Of a DNA stretch of 64,000 nt, positions 56,498 through 64,000 are shown piece after piece; position 1 is the stretch's first letter, and each line of letters starts with the position of its first letter. Origin of the DNA: Arthrobacter bambusae (GTDB lineage Bacteria > Actinomycetota > Actinomycetes > Actinomycetales > Micrococcaceae); assembly GCF_030812595.1 (NCBI RefSeq), contig NZ_JAUSSZ010000009.1:62001-126000 (forward strand). Direction: 5' to 3'. The position numbers were made by a program, and so were the translations under genes. The notes under the pieces were generated by a model that saw only the letters and a list, made by a program, of their open reading frames with translations, ran no database searches and had not been told where the DNA came from.

Positions 56498-56644
56498 CTA
56501 CGCCGTGATGTCGTCGGTATCCGGTCCTTCCGCGGGTTCCTGGCTATGTAGGCCGGTATCGTGGGGGACCCAACCCTCGGTTTCCCCTTCGGCCGGGGCG
56601 TCGCTGTGGTGACGGACTTCGTTGGGCTCTGTTGCCTTTTCCAT
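56498..56644 (-). CDS. Small acidic protein, unknown
   Basis: 48 residues from ATG 56644; GGGGAG lies 8 bases upstream. Strongly acidic, His-containing and disordered-looking (EKATEPNEVRHHSDAP, then QEPAEGPDTDDITA). No recognised family. It is too short for most gene calls, but the ribosome site and the clean frame support it. It lies upstream of the AlkD-like gene, on the same strand, 33 bases before it. Confidence 0.55.
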   Translation of the reverse strand: MEKATEPNEVRHHSDAPAEGETEGWVPHDTGLHSQEPAEGPDTDDITA

Positions 56645-56777
56645 TCCGGATACTCCCCTGTCCTTCGTTGGACTGTTCCCGCGAACGCCTTAAAGTCTAC
56701 GCCGGGGAAGGGGCGTGTGGCCTAGGCTAGGCAAGGAACTACCGAACGAATCCAACGGCTGAATGCAGAGGTGAAGA

Positions 56778-57581
56778 ATGGCAAAGCGACCCAACCGGGC
56801 AGTAAGGATCGCACAGGAAACGGCCCACAACGCCATGTTCGACGCCAGCGGAAATGCCAAGCCCGGTGTCCACAACGTGCTGCTCCGGGCCGTCGAGGTC
56901 CAACGTCCCCTTGTTTTGGCGAACCTGCGCCGCCTGCAGCGCAAGTACCCGCATGCCACAGCGGCGCAGCTGGCCGCCAGACTCGAACGGGACTACCTTG
57001 CCGCAGTCACAGGCGGGGGTGCCGCAGTCGGGGCTACCGCCGTCGTGCCCGGTATTGGCACCGCGGCCTCCCTTGGCCTGTCCGCGGTTGCCACCATCGG
57101 ATTCCTGGAGGGAACCGCGCTTTACGCGGCTTCCCTGGCCGAACTCCACGGCATCCGCATGACCGATCCGGACCGTGCACGAACCATGGTCATGGCCATC
57201 ATGCTCGGCGAAGAAGGCACCGCCCTGCTGGGAGCCCTGAGCGGACATTCGCTCGGCACAGGCAAAGGCGTCACGCAGGCCTGGGGCAGGACTCTGACCA
57301 ATAAGCTGCCGGGCGGAGGATTCGGAGTCATTCGCGATGCCATCCAGCGCGCATTCCTCAAGCGCCTCGTCAGGCGCCAAGGTGCCGCCCTCCTCGGCCG
57401 TGCATTGCCTTTCGGCGTGGGGGCCGTAGTGGGCGGGGTCGGGAACCGCGCCATGGGTCGTGGCGTTGCGGCCTCGGCGAGGGAAGCATTCGGTCCTATG
57501 CCGGACACCATCCCGGGCGAGCTGCTCCCAGCTGCCCACCAGAACGCGCTGGAAGGCGGAAATAGTGGATCTCAACGCTGA
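56778..57581 (+). CDS. EcsC-like glycine-zipper membrane protein
   Basis: 267 residues. A basic, helical N-terminus is followed by a Gly/Ala-rich membrane region: TGGGAAVGATAVVPGIGTAASLGLSAVATIGFLEGTALYAASL, the GlyxxxGly-type motif of EcsC and related predicted membrane proteins. The second half carries another hydrophobic region (RALPFGVGAVVGGVGNRAMGRG). Function is unknown in this group. Its last bases overlap the GTG of the 5-oxoprolinase gene by 17 bases, so the two may be co-transcribed. Confidence 0.65.
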   Translation: MAKRPNRAVRIAQETAHNAMFDASGNAKPGVHNVLLRAVEVQRPLVLANLRRLQRKYPHATAAQLAARLERDYLAAVTGGGAAVGATAVVPGIGTAASLGLSAVATIGFLEGTALYAASLAELHGIRMTDPDRARTMVMAIMLGEEGTALLGALSGHSLGTGKGVTQAWGRTLTNKLPGGGFGVIRDAIQRAFLKRLVRRQGAALLGRALPFGVGAVVGGVGNRAMGRGVAASAREAFGPMPDTIPGELLPAAHQNALEGGNSGSQR

Positions 57582-58314
57582 TTCGGGGGAGTCGTTCGGC
57601 TCCTGGGCCATGGGGAACGACGCTTCAATGTTCCGGATTGTCAGCAGCGCCAACGTCGCCTGCGGCTTCCACGCCGGGGACCCGGTGACCATGCTGGACA
57701 GCTGCCGTGCGGCTTTCGAGCTCGACGTCCGGGTCGGCGCCCACGTGGGCTACCGGGATTTGCACGGCTTCGGGCGCCGATCGATGGACATGTCCTTCGA
57801 TGAGCTCTTCGGCGATGTCCTCTACCAGCTCGGCGCCCTGGATGGGATGGCCCATGCCGTGGGCGCCTCGGTGGACTACGTCAAACCCCACGGCGCCCTG
57901 TACAACAGGATCGTCCACGACGTCGAGCAGGCCGAAGCTGTGGTTGCCGCGATTCACGCCTACGATCCGGGGCTTCCAGTCCTTGGCCTGCCGGAATCGG
58001 CGTTGCTGCGCCTGGCCGAAGAATCCGGGCACCCGGTATTCCGGGAGGCCTTCGTGGACCGCGGCTACATGCCGGACGGAACCTTGGCGCCGCGCTCGCA
58101 GGAAGGAGCGGTGGTGACCGACGCCGCCGCGGTGGTTGAGCGAGCGGTGCGCTTTGCCCGACGGGGCGAGGTTGTGGCCGTGGACGGCACGGTGGTGCGG
58201 GTGGACCCCGACTCGTTGTGCATCCATGGGGACACCCCCGGCGCAGTCGAGCTTGCTGCGGCGGTGCGCGCTGGCCTTGAGGAAGCCGGAGTGGAGATTG
58301 AATCCTTCGCCTGA
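57565..58314 (+). CDS. pxpA: 5-oxoprolinase subunit A (LamB/YcsF family)
   Basis: 249 residues from GTG 57565, in an overlap with the preceding gene. ATP-dependent opening of 5-oxoproline to glutamate, together with PxpB and PxpC. Family hallmarks: DLNADSGESFGSW at the N-terminus, SANVACGFHAGDP with metal-site residues, GAHVGYRDLHGFGRRSM, and VKPHGALYNRI. The length is normal. The order is pxpA-pxpB-pxpC with overlaps, a typical operon for using pyroglutamate, a toxic by-product of glutamine and peptide chemistry. Confidence 0.93.
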   Translation: MDLNADSGESFGSWAMGNDASMFRIVSSANVACGFHAGDPVTMLDSCRAAFELDVRVGAHVGYRDLHGFGRRSMDMSFDELFGDVLYQLGALDGMAHAVGASVDYVKPHGALYNRIVHDVEQAEAVVAAIHAYDPGLPVLGLPESALLRLAEESGHPVFREAFVDRGYMPDGTLAPRSQEGAVVTDAAAVVERAVRFARRGEVVAVDGTVVRVDPDSLCIHGDTPGAVELAAAVRAGLEEAGVEIESFA

Positions 58315-58972
58315 GGTTCCGGGTTCGCCCGGCGCTGGAGGCCGGACCCTTTTGCCGTGTGGCGACAGCGCACTCCTGGTGGAACTGCCCGACCTGACCG
58401 CCGTCGTCGCGTACTACCGCGGGCTGACCGGGGCCGGCGCGGCCGCGAGCCTGGCAGTTCCCCGGGGGATCATCGACGTCGTGCCCGCCGCCCGCACCGT
58501 CCTTGTCACTTTCGATCCCGGAACGATACGTCCATCCGAAGTCCGCGAGTGGCTGGAGGCCGCGGAGCCGCTAGACGACGTCCTCAGTTCGGGCCGCGAA
58601 GTGACCATCGAGGTTTCCTACGATGGCCCCGACCTTGCCGAGACGGCACAATTCCTCCGCATGAGCGAGGCCGAAATGGTCAAGCTTCATACGGAGTCGG
58701 AGTGGACGGGCGCCTTTTCCGGCTTCGCCCCGGGCTTCGTGTACTTGGTCACCACGCATGAGCGGCTCGGTGTTCCGCGAAGGAACACGCCACGCACCGG
58801 CGTACCGGCCGGCTCTGTTGGCCTGGCGGGCGAGTTCAGCGGCGTCTACCCGCGATCCTCGCCGGGCGGATGGCAATTGATAGGAACCACCATGGCCGTG
58901 CTGTGGGATGCGTCCAAGCCTGAGCCCGCGCTGATCCGCCCGGGGGACCGGGTCCGCTTCGTGGAGGCCTGA
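58298..58972 (+). CDS. pxpB: 5-oxoprolinase subunit B
   Basis: 224 residues if translation starts at TTG 58298, inside the end of pxpA (17-base overlap) after GGAG; the exact start is uncertain because no ATG is near. KipI/Allophanate-hydrolase subunit 1 fold: LLPCGDSALLVELPD at the N-terminus, the RGIIDVVPAARTVLVTFDP strand, VSYDGPDLAETAQFL and the signature GAFSGFAPGFVYLV and VPAGSVGLAGEFSGVYPRSSPGGWQLIG. Its last base overlaps the pxpC start (TGATG). Confidence 0.9.
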   Translation: MNPSPEVPGSPGAGGRTLLPCGDSALLVELPDLTAVVAYYRGLTGAGAAASLAVPRGIIDVVPAARTVLVTFDPGTIRPSEVREWLEAAEPLDDVLSSGREVTIEVSYDGPDLAETAQFLRMSEAEMVKLHTESEWTGAFSGFAPGFVYLVTTHERLGVPRRNTPRTGVPAGSVGLAGEFSGVYPRSSPGGWQLIGTTMAVLWDASKPEPALIRPGDRVRFVEA

Positions 58973-59877
58973 TGGGGATTGTAGTGGTGAACCCTGGCCC
59001 CCTCACCTTGGTGGAAGACCTCGGCAGGAATGGCTGGGCTTCCTTGGGGCTGAGCCCATCCGGCGCCTTGGACCGGCAAGCGCTCCGGCTTGCCAATCTG
59101 CTCGTGGGGAACCCTGTAGGAGCGGCTGGGCTGGAAATATTGCTGGGCGGCCTTCGCCTGCGGTTCGTCACGGCGTCCACGGTCGCGGTTGCAGGCGCCG
59201 AGGGGATCGTGACGCTCAATGGTGCCGGGATTCCGCTGAACCAGCCCATACGGGTGGCTCCGGGCGCTGTGCTGGATTTCGGTGCTCCGCTGTTCGGACT
59301 CCGGTATTACCTGGCTGTACAGGGCGGCATCGACGCCCCTCAACTGCTCGGTTCGCGGAGTACGGACATGCTCTCCGGTGAAGGTCCCGCACCCTTGAAA
59401 TCGGGTGAGCATGTGGGAATCGGGCGTGTTTCCGCGGGCAATGGCTGGGTTTCCGGGACAGGCTCCGGCGCCCGCGTGGGGATCCTCAACGATGTGTATG
59501 CCCTCCCCGCTATCCGCCGAGCCCCTGATCCTGGACGCGCCATTGCGGCCCGCGTGGACCGAGGCCCCCGCGCAGACTGGTTCGACGATGATTCCTGGCG
59601 CCGGCTCGTCAGCCAGGAATGGATCCTGTCGCCAGATTCCAACCGGATCGGTGCCCGGCTGATGGGCCGGCCGCTCACCCAGACCCGGCTTGAGGAACTG
59701 CCCAGCGAAGGCATGGTGCTCGGCGCACTTCAAGTGCCGCCGTCGGGCCTTCCCACGGTATTCCTGGCGGATCATCCAGTGACAGGTGGTTACCCGGTGA
59801 TTGCCGTGGTGCGGCGCCCGGATCTGGACCTGTTCGGCCAAGCCCGCCCCGGCCAGCGGATCCGTTTCCTCGGCTGA
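58972..59877 (+). CDS. pxpC: 5-oxoprolinase subunit C
   Basis: 301 residues. KipA/Allophanate-hydrolase subunit 2 family: NPGPLTLVEDLGRNGWASLGLSPSGALDRQALRLANLLVGN at the N-terminus is diagnostic, then FGLRYYLAVQGGID, LGSRSTDMLSGEGPAPLKSG, and the C-terminal STP-like loop LPSEGMVLGALQVPPSGLPTVFLADHPVTGGYPVIAVV. Forms the ATP-dependent carboxylate/kinase complex with PxpB. It ends the pxpABC operon; the 79-nt element lies 15 bases after the stop. Confidence 0.93.
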   Translation: MGIVVVNPGPLTLVEDLGRNGWASLGLSPSGALDRQALRLANLLVGNPVGAAGLEILLGGLRLRFVTASTVAVAGAEGIVTLNGAGIPLNQPIRVAPGAVLDFGAPLFGLRYYLAVQGGIDAPQLLGSRSTDMLSGEGPAPLKSGEHVGIGRVSAGNGWVSGTGSGARVGILNDVYALPAIRRAPDPGRAIAARVDRGPRADWFDDDSWRRLVSQEWILSPDSNRIGARLMGRPLTQTRLEELPSEGMVLGALQVPPSGLPTVFLADHPVTGGYPVIAVVRRPDLDLFGQARPGQRIRFLG

Positions 59878-59892
59878 CGCTCCGCTCCGCGG

Positions 59893-59971
59893 GGACATGC
59901 GCTGCGTTCGCTGCAAGTAGTGGACATATTGGGGTTATGTCCGTTGGTTCGCGGCAGGGGTGGGCATGTCC
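59893..59971. repeat. 79-nt nested palindrome, copy C
   Basis: Outer arms GGACATGC (from 59893) and GGGCATGTCC (to 59971); inner arms TGGACATA (from 59921) and TATGTCC (from 59936). Between the convergent pxpC and DUF445 genes. Offsets match copies A and B exactly. Confidence 0.85.
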
Positions 59972-59998
59972 CTAGCTGGCGTGCCGGACAAGCCCGCG

Positions 59999-61360
59999 TC
60001 AGCCGAACACCAAGTGCGCCACGGCGAAGATCGCGAGCCCAGCCAGCGATCCCACTACGGTGCCGTTGATGCGGATGTACTGCAGGTCCTTACCGACCTG
60101 GAGCTCGATCTTTTGCGAGGTTTCCTCGGCATCCCAGCGCGCGACGGTCTCTGTGATGACACCCGCAATGTCGGAGCGGTACGTCTTGACAAGGTAGCCG
60201 GCGGCATCACCGATCCACGCATTGACCTTGCCCGCTAGTTCGTCATCCCTGACAAGCCGCGAACCGAAGTCCCGGACGGCGCTTTCGAAACGCCGTGTCA
60301 GCTCGCTGTCGGGATCGTCGACGGCGGTGAGCAGCGCGTTTTTGATGGTGCCCCACGTGCGGGAGGCAAGTTCGCGGACCTCGGGATCGCCAAGGAACTG
60401 GGTCTTGATTACCTCGGCCCGGGCAATCATTGCGGGATCGTGCTGAAGATCCTGGGCAAGATCGTTCAGGTATGTATCGATCGATCGGCGCACCTGATGA
60501 TCGGGGTCCTGCTGCACTGCCCGGATGAACTTGGCGATTTCGTTGTAGACCCGGTCGCCCACGATGTCGTCCACGAAGGACGGAACCCAGAGGGGTGAAC
60601 GGTCGGACACGAGCCTGTTCACAGTGGAGTGGTTCGCTTCCACCCAATCCGCCGCGCGGTCAACCAATAGGTCGACCAGCTTGTGATGATGGCCGTCGGC
60701 AAAGATCCGTTCCGCCATCCGGCCCACAGGCGGTCCCCATGGCGGAGTGAGCAGGTGCTTGCGGACCATGCCCTCGATCACGGCCTGGACGTCGTCGTCG
60801 TTCAACACGGTGAACGCTCCGCGGATCAGTGCTGAGCCTTCCTTGGCGATCCGCTCGGCGCCGCCGGGGTAAGCCAGCCACATGCCGGCTTTCCGGGCGA
60901 TGTCGACGCTCGCGAGCTTCTCCTGGACCACTTGCTCGGACAGGAAGTTGGTTTCAACGAATTCCCCAAGCGAGGCCCCGATCTGGTCCTTGCGCCGCGG
61001 AATGATGGCCGTGTGCGGAATTTTCAGGCCCATGGGGTATTTGAACAGGGCCGTCACGGCGAACCAGTCGGCCAGCGCTCCGACCATGCCGCCCTCGGCA
61101 GCGGCCCGGACATATTCCAGCCACGGATACTGCTTCTGCAAGGCGAAAGCTGCGGTGAAGACCACCGCCATCACAATCAGGAGCGCCAGTGCCACCGATT
61201 TCATCCGACGCAGGGCGGCGGCCTTTTCGGCGTCGGTGTTTCGTTGCCCGACGCCGGCCGCGACCGTGGAGCGGTTCCTGGCACCTGTGCGCCCGGTAGC
61301 CTCCCCAGTGGGGTCGCTATCGCTGTCCGTCGCCGGGATTTGTTCAGAGTTCACCTGCAT
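59999..61360 (-). CDS. DUF445 membrane-associated protein
   Basis: 453 residues from ATG 61360. A hydrophilic N-terminus leads to a membrane helix (MKSVALALLIVMAVVFTAAFAL), then the family region EGGMVGALADWFAVTALFKYPMGLKIPHTAIIPRRKDQIGASLGEFVETNFL, which is diagnostic of DUF445 (the WFAV-x-AL-F/Y-x-H/Y-P-x-G-x-x-IPHT-x-IIP motif). A long helical repeat region follows, ending in a second helix (VVGSLAGLAIFAVAHLVFG). Function unknown. Convergent with pxpC and divergent from the glycerophosphodiesterase gene. Confidence 0.85.
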   Translation of the reverse strand: MQVNSEQIPATDSDSDPTGEATGRTGARNRSTVAAGVGQRNTDAEKAAALRRMKSVALALLIVMAVVFTAAFALQKQYPWLEYVRAAAEGGMVGALADWFAVTALFKYPMGLKIPHTAIIPRRKDQIGASLGEFVETNFLSEQVVQEKLASVDIARKAGMWLAYPGGAERIAKEGSALIRGAFTVLNDDDVQAVIEGMVRKHLLTPPWGPPVGRMAERIFADGHHHKLVDLLVDRAADWVEANHSTVNRLVSDRSPLWVPSFVDDIVGDRVYNEIAKFIRAVQQDPDHQVRRSIDTYLNDLAQDLQHDPAMIARAEVIKTQFLGDPEVRELASRTWGTIKNALLTAVDDPDSELTRRFESAVRDFGSRLVRDDELAGKVNAWIGDAAGYLVKTYRSDIAGVITETVARWDAEETSQKIELQVGKDLQYIRINGTVVGSLAGLAIFAVAHLVFG

Positions 61361-61410
61361 GTGCCCAGCGTAGCCCCGTCGCCGTCGTGGGCGTGGGCTA
61401 CGGTGTCCCC

Positions 61411-62310
61411 ATGACGAATGACACGCCCGGTCGTCCGGACCAAAGCACGGATCAAAACACGCGACCCATGGTCTACGCCCACCGCGGAGCCAGTGCCGCC
61501 TTTGCGGAGCACACGCGTGCCGCGTATTTGAAGGCAATCGCCGACGGCGCCGACGGGGTCGAGTGCGACGTGCACCTTACCCGTGACCAGCACGTGGTCC
61601 TGCTTCACGACGCCAATCTGGACCGTACCTCGGACGGCACTGGTCCCGTGGCTGAAAAGACCCTCGAAGAGCTGCGGCAGCTGGACTTCTCCTCCTGGAA
61701 GGGCGCCCGGATTCCGGATCAGTACGGCGCAAAGTCGGACCAGCTACTGACGCTACCGGAGTTGCTGGATATCCTCCGCGGTGCCGGCAGGGCCATCGGC
61801 TTGGCCATTGAGCTCAAGCACCCGAGCCCTTACCAGCTCAAGCTTGAAGACCGCGTGCTGGAACTCCTGGGCGGCCAGGGCTGGGATGCAGAGACCTCCA
61901 TGGTGGACAACATCCAGGTTTCATTCATGAGTTTCAGCCCGGATTCCATTAAGCACCTGCTCCAGTTCGTGCCCGCGGAGCATCTTTGCCAGCTCGTGGA
62001 CGACGTCACGGTGGAAGATGTCCGCGATGAGCTCGGTCTGGGCGCCTTCACCGGGGGAGCGGTGGCCAACGTGATGAAGGCAGCCCAGCAGGAGGGCGAA
62101 CGGATCCTGGACGACTGCGAAGTTGGGCTGGCCGGCCCGGGTATTGACTACGTCCGCAAGCACGCCCGCACCGTCCAGCGCTGGCTTGAGTCCGGCCGCC
62201 GCTTCCGGGTGTGGACCGTTGATTCGGAGAACGATGTCGCCCTGTGCCAAGGCCTTGGCATCCACGAGATCACCACGAACAAGCCCGCGCAGGTCCTCGC
62301 CCAGCTTTAG
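61411..62310 (+). CDS. Glycerophosphodiester phosphodiesterase
   Basis: 299 residues from ATG 61411 (MTNDTPG); the ATG 24 bases upstream is less likely. Hydrolyses glycerophosphodiesters to glycerol-3-phosphate and an alcohol. Catalytic motif VYAHRGASAAFAEHT (His, Arg, Glu metal and general-base residues) and GVECDVHLTRDQHVVLLHDANLDRTSDGTG, the second signature. The distal half has the expected WTVDSENDVALCQGLGIHEITTNKP. No signal peptide, so cytoplasmic. It shares its promoter space with the divergent DUF445 gene. Confidence 0.92.
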   Translation: MTNDTPGRPDQSTDQNTRPMVYAHRGASAAFAEHTRAAYLKAIADGADGVECDVHLTRDQHVVLLHDANLDRTSDGTGPVAEKTLEELRQLDFSSWKGARIPDQYGAKSDQLLTLPELLDILRGAGRAIGLAIELKHPSPYQLKLEDRVLELLGGQGWDAETSMVDNIQVSFMSFSPDSIKHLLQFVPAEHLCQLVDDVTVEDVRDELGLGAFTGGAVANVMKAAQQEGERILDDCEVGLAGPGIDYVRKHARTVQRWLESGRRFRVWTVDSENDVALCQGLGIHEITTNKPAQVLAQL

Positions 62311-62459
62311 GGTGGCGGTGGTCGGCGCCAGGTCCGGCCAGGAACAAAATATGCATCATGCTGAACTTGGTCCAGTATTTTGAATGCTTTCGGACCGTTG
62401 ATGTCCTGCCAGCTACCTTCCGGTTACCGCGCCGGGCGGGGCTGTGGTTGCATGAAGAC

Positions 62460-62954
62460 ATGCGTTTATCACGGTCCGCCCGGACAACCCAGACCCTCTC
62501 CGCGGCGGCCATGAGTGCACTCCTGCTCGTCAGTGCTCGGAAGCACTTCCAGCAGCCGAGTTTCTTCGCCCCGGTGGTCCCGGACTATCTCTGCCGCGAG
62601 GACCATGCGGCGGGGCGCTCCGAACTCGAAGGCAGCCAAGGCAACGACAACGCAGCCGCACCGCATAACGGCGCCCTGGCGCTCATGTCCCGGGAGGAGT
62701 GGATCGCGGTGAGCGGACTGCTTGAGGCGGCTGCCGCCGTCGGGCTCCTCGTTCCTGCCACGCGCAAGGCCGCAGCCTTCGGCACCACGCTGATGTTCAC
62801 GGCATTCCTGGCGGGCCACGTTGACGCGCTCCGCCGCGCCTACTCTCCCGCCGGAAGCGCGTCCGCCCGTCGGATACACACACTGCGCCTGCCTTTGCAG
62901 GTCCCCCTGATCCTGTGGGCATGGAGCCTGGCTGGAGCGAAACGGGGCGAATGA
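62460..62954 (+). CDS. DoxX-like small membrane protein
   Basis: 164 residues from ATG 62460; the longer frame upstream lacks a ribosome site. Three or four membrane segments: SAAAMSALLLVSARKHF, LLEAAAAVGLLVPATRKAAAFGTTLMFTAFLAGHVDAL, and LRLPLQVPLILWAWSLAGA. Residues 40-70 contain acidic, polar residues (CREDHAAGRSELEGSQGND). The VGLLVPATRKAAAFGTTLMFTAFLAGHVDAL segment fits the DoxX superfamily. Its stop overlaps azlC in an ATGA. Unknown role. Confidence 0.62.
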   Translation: MRLSRSARTTQTLSAAAMSALLLVSARKHFQQPSFFAPVVPDYLCREDHAAGRSELEGSQGNDNAAAPHNGALALMSREEWIAVSGLLEAAAAVGLLVPATRKAAAFGTTLMFTAFLAGHVDALRRAYSPAGSASARRIHTLRLPLQVPLILWAWSLAGAKRGE

Positions 62955-63703
62955 AACTCCTCGAATCCCCGGCGATGAAGGTGGGCCTCTCCATCAGCAT
63001 CGCAACGGGCTTGTATGGGATCTCGTTCGGGGCCTTGGCCTCGGCCTCCGGATTCACTTTCTGGCAGACCATGGCGTTCAGCCTGCTCATGTTCAGCGGT
63101 GGCTCGCAATTCGCGTTCATCGGCGTCGTGGCCGGTGGCGGCTCCGGCATTGCCGCCATGACCGCCGCCGCTCTACTGGGCCTGCGTAACGGCATCTACG
63201 GGATGCAGATGAATGCGCTGTTGCGTCCCCGCGGTTGGCTCAAGTACCCGCAAGCCCACATCACCATCGATGAATCCACGGCCACGGCGTCAGGCCAAAC
63301 CGATCCGGATGAACAACGCCGCGGCTTCTGGACCGCCGGCATCGGCATCTTCGTGCTGTGGAACATTTTCACGGCCGTCGGAGCCCTGGCCGGGGATGCC
63401 TTGGGTGACCCGAAGCAGTGGGGCCTCGACGGCGCCGCCGTGGCCGCGTTCCTGGGCTTGCTGTGGCCGAGGCTCAAGGGCCGCGAACCGTGGGCGATTG
63501 CCGCAGCCGCTGCACTGGCGACCATCGTTGCGGTCCCGTTCGTTCCCGCCGGCGTACCCATCCTTGTGGCCGCCGTCGTGGCTGGGGCCATTGGCTGGTT
63601 CAGCCACGGGCGCAGTGACGAAGGGATGGAGCCGGACCTCGATCCCTACCCGCACAGCCATTCAGACGCGGATCCTGCCAGCCGCGAAAGGAACGCCCAA
63701 TGA
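62951..63703 (+). CDS. azlC: AzlC-family branched-chain amino-acid permease subunit
   Basis: 250 residues, ATG 62951 in an ATGA overlap with the preceding gene. Works with AzlD as the two-component exporter of branched-chain amino acids (BrnFE-like). Family pattern: GLSISIATGLYGISFGALASASGFTFWQTMAFSLLMFSGGSQFAFIGVV and LRNGIYGMQMNALL, followed by the loop TIDESTATASG. Five or six membrane helices. The C-terminal tail is Asp/His/Pro-rich. Overlaps azlD by ATGA, so the two subunits are translated together. Confidence 0.9.
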   Translation: MKLLESPAMKVGLSISIATGLYGISFGALASASGFTFWQTMAFSLLMFSGGSQFAFIGVVAGGGSGIAAMTAAALLGLRNGIYGMQMNALLRPRGWLKYPQAHITIDESTATASGQTDPDEQRRGFWTAGIGIFVLWNIFTAVGALAGDALGDPKQWGLDGAAVAAFLGLLWPRLKGREPWAIAAAAALATIVAVPFVPAGVPILVAAVVAGAIGWFSHGRSDEGMEPDLDPYPHSHSDADPASRERNAQ

Positions 63704-64000
63704 ATCTCTGGCTCTGGATCCTCATCGCCTGCGGGCTGGCGTACCTCACCAAGCTTTCGGGCTATTTCGTTCCGGCGAAACTACTGCGCAGTCCCCGGAT
63801 GATGCGTGTGGCCGGCACCATCACCATCGGCCTGTTGGCATCCCTGACCGTAGTCAACGCGGTAGCGTCCGGGCAGTCCCTGGCCTTCGATGCCCGGCTC
63901 GGTGCACTGGCTGCGGGCGCCGTCGCGCTGTGGCTCCGGGCCCCGTTCCTTGTGGTGGTCATTGTCGGATCAGCCGCGGCGGCGGGCCTGCGACTGCTCG
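63700..64000 (+). CDS. azlD: AzlD-family permease subunit, start only
   Basis: The first 100 codons are present; the gene runs off the window. ATG 63700 in an ATGA with azlC. MNLWLWILIACGLAYLTKLSGYFVPAKLL matches the AzlD N-terminus, with further hydrophobic segments (VAGTITIGLLASLTVVNAVASG, LGALAAGAVALWLRAPFLVVVIVGSAAAAGL). Small hydrophobic partner of AzlC in branched-chain amino-acid export. Confidence 0.88.
   Translation, partial: MNLWLWILIACGLAYLTKLSGYFVPAKLLRSPRMMRVAGTITIGLLASLTVVNAVASGQSLAFDARLGALAAGAVALWLRAPFLVVVIVGSAAAAGLRLL

Noticed and set aside
1..64000. CRISPR arrays, rRNA or tRNA genes, prophage or transposase genes
   Set aside because: Direct repeats found are only 2-3 copies without spacer/repeat regularity; no transposase motifs, integrases, tRNA-like cloverleaf or rRNA segments were seen by eye. 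A tRNAscan or IS search would confirm.

Overview
The window is high-GC actinobacterial DNA whose gene content fits a soil member of the Micrococcaceae (Arthrobacter, Paenarthrobacter or Pseudarthrobacter): LigD and Ku, a fructose PTS, paired IclR/AsnC/LacI regulators with catabolic genes, GAF-ANTAR and CsbD stress genes, many 4-bp ATGA gene overlaps, and frequent GTG or TTG starts. The genus assignment is an inference; no rRNA, tRNA, prophage, IS element or CRISPR array was seen.

Layout. 1-5.2 kb: end of an amino-acid permease, two IclR regulators, a metal-dependent cyclase coupled to an unknown small protein, a homocysteine S-methyltransferase and a broken GAF/PucR regulator. 5.2-12.9 kb: YCII and DUF1304 proteins, a large Orn/Lys/Arg decarboxylase, and a two-domain AsnC regulator divergent from an MFS transporter and an M20 amidohydrolase. 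13-14.7 kb: acyltransferase and GNAT. 14.6-24.2 kb: a sortase-pilus island. 24.5-34.4 kb: housekeeping and accessory enzymes, a two-component system with a secreted protein, a ProP-type transporter and a PrmC-like methyltransferase. 34.4-41.1 kb: DNA repair and stress cluster (LigD, Ku, Rho-N-like protein, zinc-ribbon protein, CsbD, Dps, topoisomerase IB). 41.2-47.2 kb: fruR-fruK-fruA-ptsI with ptsH. 47.6-56.7 kb: zinc-ribbon paralog, GAF-ANTAR regulator, esterase, a LacI/beta-phosphoglucomutase/GH65 phosphorylase operon, a glycosyltransferase and an AlkD-like protein. 56.8-64 kb: membrane protein, 5-oxoprolinase pxpABC, DUF445, glycerophosphodiesterase, and azlCD running off the end.

The most unusual system is the pilus island. 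Gene 15207-17798 encodes a single 863-residue protein that joins an ECF-type sigma factor, a zinc-binding anti-sigma domain, a transmembrane helix, a Pro/Ala-rich linker, and a whole LPXTG-type pilin ectodomain with its own C-terminal membrane anchor. The pilin half is about 80% identical (manual alignment) to the major pilin encoded 3.6 kb downstream. It keeps the pilin-motif lysine and the E-box glutamate, but its sorting signal has changed from LPLTG to LATTG. The sequence order sigma-pilin, tip adhesin, major pilin, class C sortase suggests a transcription factor physically tied to the pilus it may control. This function is a hypothesis; the architecture is read directly from the sequence.

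A second unexpected pattern is a 79-nt nested palindrome, present three times with identical internal spacing and each time between convergent genes (37943-38021, 41151-41229, 59893-59971). Its outer arms recur, with one compensated change, as a perfect hairpin inside the topoisomerase IB gene.
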